A DNA stretch of 33,598 bases from positions 1 to 33,598 of the forward strand of contig JARBTN010000049.1 of assembly GCA_029240195.1 (NCBI GenBank), read 5' to 3'. Position 1 is the stretch's first letter, and every line of letters begins with the position of its first letter. Made by a program: the position numbers and the translations under genes. This stretch comes from Chlamydiales bacterium. Lineage in GTDB: Bacteria > Chlamydiota > Chlamydiia > Chlamydiales > JARBTN01. The notes beneath the pieces are model-generated. The model saw nothing but the letters and a program-made list of their open reading frames with translations, was not told where the DNA came from and ran no database searches. Below, piece after piece: positions 26,963 through 33,598 of the stretch.

Positions 26963-27748
26963 ATGAAACGACCAACGATACTCATTACCAACGATGATGG
27001 CGTGGAGGCCCAAGGCCTGTACCATCTTTGGAATTCTTTAGAGGGCTTGGGCAATCTAATTGTGGTGGCCCCCTCTAGAGAGCAGTCGGCTATGGGTCTG
27101 GCTTTAACGACCAGGTCCCCTTTGCTGATTGAAGAGATCCGCTGGCCCAGCGAGGCGGAGGTCTATAGCGTCAGCGGAACCCCTGCCGATACAGTCAAAC
27201 TCGCGCTCGGCGTGCTCTTAAAAGAGCCTCCCGATTTGGTCGTCTCTGGCATCAATCGCGGCAGCAACGAGGGGCGCAATGTCCTCTATAGCGGCACTGT
27301 AGCCTGCGTCATCGAGGCCGCTTTAAGAGGTATTCCCGGTATTGCCTTTTCCTGCCGCGACTTTAAAGAGGTCGACTTTGCCCGATTTGAGCCCTATATC
27401 GCTCCGATTGTGCGCTTTGTTTTAGAGCATCCTCTGCCCAAGGGCTCTTTTTTAAATGTCAACTTTCCCCGAGCTTCGGAAAAGATCAGTGGTTTTCGCC
27501 TTTCGCGTCAAGGGAAGGGGTACTGGACTGATGCACCGGAAGAGCGGCTCCATCCGCACGGCTCTAAGTATTACTGGCTTGGCGTGAGAGAGGCGCAGTT
27601 CATTGAAGAGGCTGAAAGCGATGTGCAGCTGCTCAATGAGGGGTTCATCACGGCAGTGCCCATTCAAATCGATGAATTCACCGATTTTAGCTATTTCCAA
27701 CAAAAGCAAGGTTCTTTTTCTTCCCTTTTTCAATCTGAAAATTTGTAA
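26963..27748 (+). CDS. surE: 5'/3'-nucleotidase SurE
   Basis: ILITNDDGVEAQGLYHLW, VVAPSREQSAMG, YSVSGTPADTVKLAL, VVSGINRGSNEGRNVLYSGTVACVIEAALRGIPGIAFS. Confidence 0.96.
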   Translation: MKRPTILITNDDGVEAQGLYHLWNSLEGLGNLIVVAPSREQSAMGLALTTRSPLLIEEIRWPSEAEVYSVSGTPADTVKLALGVLLKEPPDLVVSGINRGSNEGRNVLYSGTVACVIEAALRGIPGIAFSCRDFKEVDFARFEPYIAPIVRFVLEHPLPKGSFLNVNFPRASEKISGFRLSRQGKGYWTDAPEERLHPHGSKYYWLGVREAQFIEEAESDVQLLNEGFITAVPIQIDEFTDFSYFQQKQGSFSSLFQSENL

Positions 27749-27881
27749 AATATTTTGCAAAGCCCTATTTTTAAAAACCTTAAAAATGAGCGCTAAAAAA
27801 ATAAACAAATTCCATTGTGAAAAAATCGCTTCTTTTATAAGATAATACATGTTTTAAGCAGCATAAGAGATTAAAGCCTTC

Positions 27882-27954
27882 GGGCGCATAGCTCAGTTGG
27901 TAGAGCGCCTGTCTTACAAACAGGTGGTCATAGGTTCGAGTCCTGTTGCGCCCA
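27882..27954 (+). tRNA. tRNA-Val (anticodon TAC)
   Basis: GGGCGCA...TGCGCCC acceptor, anticodon stem-loop CCTGTCTTACAAACAGG, GGTTCGAGTCC T arm. Confidence 0.95.
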
Positions 27955-27960
27955 ACTTAT

Positions 27961-28034
27961 GCGGGAGTAGTTCAATCGGTTAGAGCACCGGCCTGTCAAG
28001 CCGGAAGTTGCGGGTTCAAGTCCCGTCTCTCGCG
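27961..28034 (+). tRNA. tRNA-Asp (anticodon GTC)
   Basis: GCGGGAG/CTCTCGC acceptor (one G-U), CCGGCCTGTCAAGCCGG anticodon arm, GGTTCAAGTCC T arm. Confidence 0.95.
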
Positions 28035-28192
28035 TTTTTTTTATCAGTTTCCCGGTCTTGCCGCCTTATCCAAGGCCTTTCGTCAGGCAAGATCACCCGA
28101 ATCATTCTTTGAATGAATCCATTCCTTCGCTTCATATACATCCGCCTTTAACAATATTTCTAACCTCTTACGTCAACCGCTTGAGGTCAAGC

Positions 28193-29251
28193 ATGCACTT
28201 AGAAAGGCAGTCTTCTAAATCCTGGCAATCTTTATTGATCTCTTTCTTAGGAATGGCGATCGGCGCTTTTTTAGCGGCTCTATCGGTGGAGTTTGTCCTC
28301 GTTCCCAATTCTTTGATCGACGGCGGCGTCGTCGGCATGGCCATGATTGCCGGCAATCTCTTTGGCCAACACTTGACCCCGCTCTTTCTCATCTCATTTA
28401 ACATTCCCTTTCTATTCTTGGCGTATCGCTGCATCGGCAAGACGTTTGTCTTTCATATGCTGCTGGCTAGTTTTTGCTTTGCTCTGTCTATGATGTGGAT
28501 CCATCGCTATTTGCCCCATAGCTTTTCAGGGGATACCATCGAGATCGTCGTCTTTGGCGGATCTCTCCTCGGCGCCGGCATCGGCCTCATCATCCGCTAT
28601 GGCGGGTGCTTAGATGGCACAGAGATATTGGGCCTGATCTTAAACCGCGCCATCGGCCTCACCGTCGGCCAAGTGGTCTTTGTCTGCAACGTATTCGTTT
28701 TTACCCTTGCCGGCATCATCTTTCAAGACTGGCATCCGCCTTTGCTTTCTTTGATCACCTATGTTGTCGCCGTCAAAGTGATGGATGCGGTCATTTTAGG
28801 CTTGCATGAAAGTAAGTCGATGCTCATCGTGTCTAAAGAGTCGCGCAAAGTAAAGCGCGCGATCATCCGCGAGCTGCAGCTTGGCGTGACGGTCATGTAT
28901 GGCCGAGGGGGATACTCCGACAGCGAAAAAGAAATTTTATATGTCATCGCCGAAAGGCTGCAGCTCTCTGAGCTCAAAGAATTGGTGCATAGCATCGACC
29001 CGACAGCGTTTATTGCCATTGAAAATTTGCATGAATTGTCCACCGGACGGCAAGACATGAGGCCCAAACGCAAGGTGTCTATGGAAACTCTCTTCCAACG
29101 CATCTTCCGCAGGTCTAAGTCTAGCAGCGCCGAGGCGAAAAAAACGATAGGAACGGCATATGACTCCACTCCAGCTGCCCAACCAGCTGCCCAGCCTGCT
29201 CCCCAACCAGCTTCCAGCTCTAGGCTCCTACCCAATCCAGAAGAAGATTGA
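28193..29251 (+). CDS. YitT family membrane protein (DUF161 + DUF2179)
   Basis: FVLVPNSLIDGGVVGMAMI, RYGGCLDGTEILGLILNRAIGLTVGQVVF, C-terminal GVTVMYGRGGYSDSEKEILYVIAERLQLSELKELVHSIDPTAFI. ATG 28193 preferred over 28058. Confidence 0.88.
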   Translation: MHLERQSSKSWQSLLISFLGMAIGAFLAALSVEFVLVPNSLIDGGVVGMAMIAGNLFGQHLTPLFLISFNIPFLFLAYRCIGKTFVFHMLLASFCFALSMMWIHRYLPHSFSGDTIEIVVFGGSLLGAGIGLIIRYGGCLDGTEILGLILNRAIGLTVGQVVFVCNVFVFTLAGIIFQDWHPPLLSLITYVVAVKVMDAVILGLHESKSMLIVSKESRKVKRAIIRELQLGVTVMYGRGGYSDSEKEILYVIAERLQLSELKELVHSIDPTAFIAIENLHELSTGRQDMRPKRKVSMETLFQRIFRRSKSSSAEAKKTIGTAYDSTPAAQPAAQPAPQPASSSRLLPNPEED

Positions 29252-30719
29252 AGAAGGCCCCTTTGGAACGGTCTACGAAAGTGAGGGCTCTTTAGCCCTC
29301 ACCGTCATCCCGCCTCATTTCTCCAATGGCGATAATTTCATCGTCCGCTTTGAGCTCATCCGCTCTATCCTTCCCCTTTTTCAAAGAAAGGGATTGATCC
29401 CTTTAAAAGCCCTTGCCAACCAAGATAATATCTACTATAGCGTCAAAAGCTACCCCGAGGGTCTGCAGCCGCTTTCCTCTTTTGAATGGCAAAAAGCCTC
29501 AAATCCAGAGCGCGCCCTGCTGCAAATCGCCCAAGGTGTGCTTCAAGGGTTGCTTGCCTTTAGGGAAGCTGCCCGCTCCATTTATTTAGAGCGCGCCCTC
29601 CCTCAAACCCTCTCTTTAAAAGACTTTTTTGTCTCTCAAGGAACCCAACTCGCTGTCTATCTCGATTGCTACATCGAAAGCTTTCTCTATTTTGGCGACG
29701 ATTTAGAGTCGGCCCTAGAGGCGCGGTTCTACCCAGCTCTCCATGATGCTAAAAGTCCTCTCTTTCAAGATGAATGCCTCTTTCAAGCTGAAGAGCGCTT
29801 GGGGCGCTTGGGCCGCTTTGATCCCATCTCTTATGCTTTCACTGCTTTGATGTACCAGCTGATTGGTCAAAAAAAGCCCCTCGGCTATTTTGCCTCTTTG
29901 GCTGAGCTTGCTCCGGAGCGAGACCCGTTTTGGTCCCATTTAGTTGAAGAGAGCTTCTCATTCCCTAAATCTCCGGAAGAGCTCTTAAAAAGTTTAAGCG
30001 CTTATGAGCAAAAGCTCTCCACTCCCAAATTGACAGCCATCAGGCGAGAGCCAACTCCAGAGGGGATGAGCCTGATCGAATTTTCAGATAAAGTGCTGCT
30101 CGGCGCCGATGATGGAGCTGAAAATGAGCGCCCGCGCTTTCGCGCCAAAATAGCGCCCTTCTTCCTAGACCAAAGGCCGATCACCAACCGCCAATTCCAA
30201 GCGTTCTTTCCCGCCTACCAAAGAAGTATCTACTCCAAAGGGGACGATCAACCGGCAACGCTCATCTCCTGGCATATGGCTAGAGCCTATTGCCAATGGC
30301 GCAGTGAAAGAGAGGGCTTGCCTCCCGGCACCTATCGCCTGCCCTCCGAATATGAATGGGAGGCGGCAGCGCTTGGCCAAAGCTCGCTAGATCCTTCTCT
30401 CATCTGCTGCGCCCAAGATAAGATGAGCGGCGCTCGCCCCGTCTCCTCTTTTGCCAAAGATTCCTTTCAGCTGCAAGGGATGCTTGGCAATGTCTTTGAA
30501 TGGACGGCCTCGCCCTACCAATCGCACCCCTTTGCCAAAACTCCCAAGAAGAACCCCTCCCTTTATATCGTCAAAGGGGGATGCTGGTTCACTCCCGCTC
30601 AAGAGTGCCGCCCGTCTTTAAGAAATGCCCACTCTCCAAGCGTTCAGCTTGGCCATATTGGCTTTCGCTGCGCCCGCTCTCTAGTACCTTATCCATTTAA
30701 TGGTGAGCTGCCAAACTGA
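29160..30719 (+). CDS. Pkn1-like pseudokinase fused to a formylglycine-generating-enzyme (SUMF1) domain
   Basis: N-term YPIQKKIEEGPFGTVYESEGSLALTVI (kinase N-lobe-like, no catalytic Lys); C-term FFLDQRPITNRQFQAFFPAY...YRLPSEYEWEAAALG...GMLGNVFEWTASPYQ...IVKGGCWFTPAQECRPSLRNAHSPSVQLGHIGFRCAR (FGE fold). Confidence 0.8.
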   Translation: MTPLQLPNQLPSLLPNQLPALGSYPIQKKIEEGPFGTVYESEGSLALTVIPPHFSNGDNFIVRFELIRSILPLFQRKGLIPLKALANQDNIYYSVKSYPEGLQPLSSFEWQKASNPERALLQIAQGVLQGLLAFREAARSIYLERALPQTLSLKDFFVSQGTQLAVYLDCYIESFLYFGDDLESALEARFYPALHDAKSPLFQDECLFQAEERLGRLGRFDPISYAFTALMYQLIGQKKPLGYFASLAELAPERDPFWSHLVEESFSFPKSPEELLKSLSAYEQKLSTPKLTAIRREPTPEGMSLIEFSDKVLLGADDGAENERPRFRAKIAPFFLDQRPITNRQFQAFFPAYQRSIYSKGDDQPATLISWHMARAYCQWRSEREGLPPGTYRLPSEYEWEAAALGQSSLDPSLICCAQDKMSGARPVSSFAKDSFQLQGMLGNVFEWTASPYQSHPFAKTPKKNPSLYIVKGGCWFTPAQECRPSLRNAHSPSVQLGHIGFRCARSLVPYPFNGELPN

Positions 30720-30775
30720 TGCGAAAGCTTTCGCACAGTTTGATATGCATCAAAATTAAGTGGATGAGGTACTAG
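30681..30775. repeat. MITE-like imperfect inverted repeat (95 bp)
   Basis: CTAGTACCTTATCCATTTAAT... / ...ATTAAGTGGATGAGGTACTAG arms of about 47 bp around a perfect GCGAAAGCTTTCGC palindrome at 30721-30734. Confidence 0.85.
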
Positions 30776-31005
30776 CTTATTCCCGATAATTGGCCAAGTT
30801 CTTTTAAGTCGGGTGCGCTTTCTTCTAAAAAATGGGGCAAATAGAGATGCCCCCTACATGGGGAAAACACCTACAGAAATATTAAGGGATAAACAAAAGA
30901 TTCTATCTAGCTTTGCAACGACAATAGAGAGTCCAGAGAATTTGCTCTTTATCGATAAGGTTTTAAAGTTGTTAGAGGGGACAGACTAGCGTCCCTTTAA
31001 AAAGA

Positions 31006-31053
31006 CAATAGGCTTCAGGCCAAGGTCTATCGACCATGGCCTGAAGCCTATTG
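31006..31053. terminator. Long hairpin between the Pkn1-like gene and cydB (convergent)
   Basis: CAATAGGCTTCAGGCCA a GGTC tatc GACC a TGGCCTGAAGCCTATTG: 17-bp perfect outer stem plus 4-bp inner stem; no strong U-run, so terminator function is inferred. Confidence 0.55.
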
Positions 31054-31063
31054 AATTAGCTAA

Positions 31064-31099
31064 AAGAGATGCTAAAGCTTTAAGAGATGCTAAAGCTTT
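31064..31099. repeat. Perfect 18-bp tandem duplication
   Basis: AAGAGATGCTAAAGCTTT at 31064-31081 and 31082-31099, just past the cydB stop. Confidence 0.9.
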
Positions 31100-31101
31100 T
31101 G

Positions 31102-32133
31102 CTAGTAGCTTGTCTTATCGAGCTTGACTTTGCCTCGGAACACCCAGTAGATGCCGATGGTGTAGGAGATGATCATCGGAAATCCGATGCCGGCAATGAT
31201 CAGCAACGTCTTCAATGTCAAGTAAGAACTTGAAGCATTGTAGATGGTCAAGCTGAGGTGCTCTGGATCATTGGACGCTCTTAAGACCGTGGGGAATGTG
31301 CCGACGGCAAAGAGTAGCATCAAAAAGATGATGCTCAGCGAAGAGCAGAGGAAAGCGCGCCCATCTTTGCCGCGGCTAATTTCGCGGGGGATGTTGGCGA
31401 TGGCCAGCATATTAAATACAGCCAGGAGGAAGAAAATGGGGCGGTCGCGGAGTGCCTCAGTCATATGAGGCAGGTAGATCAACGTCACCATGGTCAGCAG
31501 GGCGTAGCAAATGATAAAGAAGATGATCGTCGGGTTGACCCAAACGCGCAGGCGGTCGTGTGTCTCGCCTTCTGTCTTCATCACAGCATAGATGCAGCCG
31601 TGCATAGTAAATAGCGCCGTTGCCGTCACCGCCATCAAGAGAGAGTAGGGATCAAATAGATCGCCCAAAGACCCGTTGAACTCTTGCTGCGCATCGAGAG
31701 GGATGCCGGTCACCAGCTTGCCGAGCGCCACACCCATACAAAGGGTGATGACTAGGCTAGAGAGGGAAAACATCCAATCCCAGCAAGAGCGCCACCACTT
31801 CATCGGCTTTTTGCTGCGGAATTCAATGGCTACAGCGCGAAAGATCAGCGCCGCTAGCAGCACCATAAATGGCGTGTAGAGGGCGGAGAAGAACGTCGCG
31901 TAGACAGCGGGAAAGCCGGCAAATAAGGCTCCGCCTGCCGTGACTAGCCACACTTCGTTGCCGTCCCAGACCGGGCCGATGGTGTTGAGCATGACGCGGC
32001 GGTCATAATCGTCTTTGCTGAACAAAGGCTGTAAAATGCCGACGCCGAGATCGAATCCATCCAATACGGCATAGCCAGTCACTAAAATGGCAAAGATGCC
32101 AAACCACAACATCTGTAAATGCTCGAGTTCCAT
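31102..32133 (-). CDS. cydB: Cytochrome bd ubiquinol oxidase subunit II
   Basis: YAVLDGFDLGVGILQPLFSKDDYDRRVMLNTIGPVWDGNEVWLVTAGGALFAGFPAVYATFFSALYTPF. Confidence 0.96.
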   Translation of the reverse strand: MELEHLQMLWFGIFAILVTGYAVLDGFDLGVGILQPLFSKDDYDRRVMLNTIGPVWDGNEVWLVTAGGALFAGFPAVYATFFSALYTPFMVLLAALIFRAVAIEFRSKKPMKWWRSCWDWMFSLSSLVITLCMGVALGKLVTGIPLDAQQEFNGSLGDLFDPYSLLMAVTATALFTMHGCIYAVMKTEGETHDRLRVWVNPTIIFFIICYALLTMVTLIYLPHMTEALRDRPIFFLLAVFNMLAIANIPREISRGKDGRAFLCSSLSIIFLMLLFAVGTFPTVLRASNDPEHLSLTIYNASSSYLTLKTLLIIAGIGFPMIISYTIGIYWVFRGKVKLDKTSY

Positions 32134-32137
32134 GGAG

Positions 32138-33514
32138 CTATCCTCCCACCTGGTCTTTAATTAAATGATAAGTATTTGTTGGATCATCGTCTTCTGGCCC
32201 ATGGCTGACTTTTTCATGCAACAGGTAGAGGAACAAGATAAAGAGCAAGCTATAGATCAAGGTGAACATGATGATCGAGCCTAAGATCTGGTTGGCCGTG
32301 ACGGCTTTTGAAAGGCCATCTGAGATTCTGAGCAGCTCATGGACAAGCCAAGGGTAGCGCCCCATCTCAGCTGAAACCCAACCGGCTTGGTTGGCCAGCT
32401 GTGGGAAGAGGGCCGAGAAGGTGAGGGCGCGTAGCAGCCAGCGCTGATGCGATAGGGTGCCTTTATAGATGAAGTAAGCGGTGAGCAGAGCGCAAGAGAG
32501 CATGGCTCCCCACATGCTGAGCATCAGTCGGTAGGTGTAGAAGATGACTTGCACTTTGGGCCAGTCTTTTTCTGGAAAGCGATCGAGGCCTTGCACTTCG
32601 GCGTTCATATCGTCAAAGCAGACGAAGCTGAGCAGCTTGGGCACTTGGATGGCGTAGTCCACCCTTTTCTCTTTGGTGTTGACGATGCCAAATAAAGTCA
32701 AAGGAGCGCCTTTTTCTGTCTCGTAGAGGGCTTCTAAAGCAGCCAGCTTCATAGGTTGGTGGCGCGCGACCACTTGTCCGCTGGAATGGCCGGAGGCCGC
32801 TTGAGCAAAGCAGGAGAAGAGAGCCAGGCTGAGGGCAATTTTTAGTGAGCTCAGGGCAAATTGCTCGTGCTTTTTCTTGAGCAAGTAGTAAGCGGAGATG
32901 GCAATGACGAAGAAAGCTCCGGCCAGCCAGGCGCCGATGACGACGTGAGTCAAGCGATCCACAGAGGAGGGGTTGAACACCATCTGCCAAAAGTCGGTGA
33001 TCTCTGCCCGTGCATTGAGTCCTTCGCCGACAATCTTGTATCCTTGAGGCGTATGCATCCAGGAGTTGGCAACGACAATCCACACAGCGCTGAAGTGCGA
33101 GCCGAGGCAGACCATCAATGTGGAGAAAAAGTGCATCTTTGGTCCCAGCCGATCCCAGCCGAAGAGGAGGAGCGCTAAGAATCCCGACTCTAAGAAGAAG
33201 GCAAAGACTCCTTCGGCTGCCAGAGCGCTGCCAAAGACATCACCGACATATTTAGAGTAAGTGGCCCAGTTGGTGCCAAATTCAAACTCCATGACAATCC
33301 CTGTGGCTACGCCGATGGCGAAGGTGAGGGCGAAGACCTTGGTCCAGAATTTGCACATCTTCTGGTAAAAAGGGTCTTTGGTGAACAAAAATGCCGACTC
33401 CATGATGACCAAGATGATGCCAAGGCCAATGCTAAGAGGCGGGTAAATATAGTGAAACATAATCGTTAGAGCAAATTGTACTCTAGCAAGGATTTCTACA
33501 TCCATAAGAGGCAC
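32138..33514 (-). CDS. cydA: Cytochrome bd ubiquinol oxidase subunit I
   Basis: [93 protein letters not shown]. Confidence 0.96.
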   Translation of the reverse strand: MPLMDVEILARVQFALTIMFHYIYPPLSIGLGIILVIMESAFLFTKDPFYQKMCKFWTKVFALTFAIGVATGIVMEFEFGTNWATYSKYVGDVFGSALAAEGVFAFFLESGFLALLLFGWDRLGPKMHFFSTLMVCLGSHFSAVWIVVANSWMHTPQGYKIVGEGLNARAEITDFWQMVFNPSSVDRLTHVVIGAWLAGAFFVIAISAYYLLKKKHEQFALSSLKIALSLALFSCFAQAASGHSSGQVVARHQPMKLAALEALYETEKGAPLTLFGIVNTKEKRVDYAIQVPKLLSFVCFDDMNAEVQGLDRFPEKDWPKVQVIFYTYRLMLSMWGAMLSCALLTAYFIYKGTLSHQRWLLRALTFSALFPQLANQAGWVSAEMGRYPWLVHELLRISDGLSKAVTANQILGSIIMFTLIYSLLFILFLYLLHEKVSHGPEDDDPTNTYHLIKDQVGG

Positions 33515-33598
33515 CGCTTAAAACAGTTGATAGGATAAAGCCTTATAAAAACATAAGGCGTTGATGGTGAAGCATTTCTAAAAAGACCAGGCGTTCTT

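Noticed and set aside
28759-29235. 158-aa minus ORF
   Set aside because: Antisense of YitT; the W/A/G repeats are just the reverse of the Pro/Gln repeat tract.
1-33598. CRISPR array or toxin-antitoxin/defence operon
   Set aside because: No regularly spaced direct repeats and no Cas, restriction-modification or recognisable TA genes seen; TnpB is the only nuclease of that kind.

Overview
This window reads as chromosome from an environmental chlamydia (order Parachlamydiales is my inference, from a CdsZ/CT398 homologue, a Pkn1-type pseudokinase/FGE fusion, a Jag_N-FapA protein and the overall gene set). Core blocks: dnaX-ybaB; a CT398/CdsZ-like zinc-ribbon coiled-coil gene followed by RNase P RNA (rnpB); a FapA/DUF342 gene; surE; tRNA-Val and tRNA-Asp; YitT plus a Pkn1-like gene; and cydAB at the right edge. 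Between tRNA-Leu (about 4.3 kb) and a TerC-family gene (about 18.1 kb) lies an accessory-looking stretch. It carries an FAD monooxygenase, an alpha/beta hydrolase, three poorly characterised large proteins, a histidine phosphatase, a frameshifted polysaccharide deacetylase, adjacent chloramphenicol-phosphotransferase-like and Vat/CatB-like acetyltransferase genes, and a divergent Ser/Thr kinase bracketed by two direct copies of a three-hairpin repeat. Mobile-DNA signals: an IS605-type tnpB running off the left edge with only a C-terminal tnpA remnant and a terminal hairpin; a likely group II intron domain V/VI remnant near 6.04-6.10 kb; and a 95-bp MITE-like inverted repeat at 30681-30775 that supplies the last codons and stop of the Pkn1-like gene, with a related half-element at 23766. 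All calls were made by eye; no database search was run.
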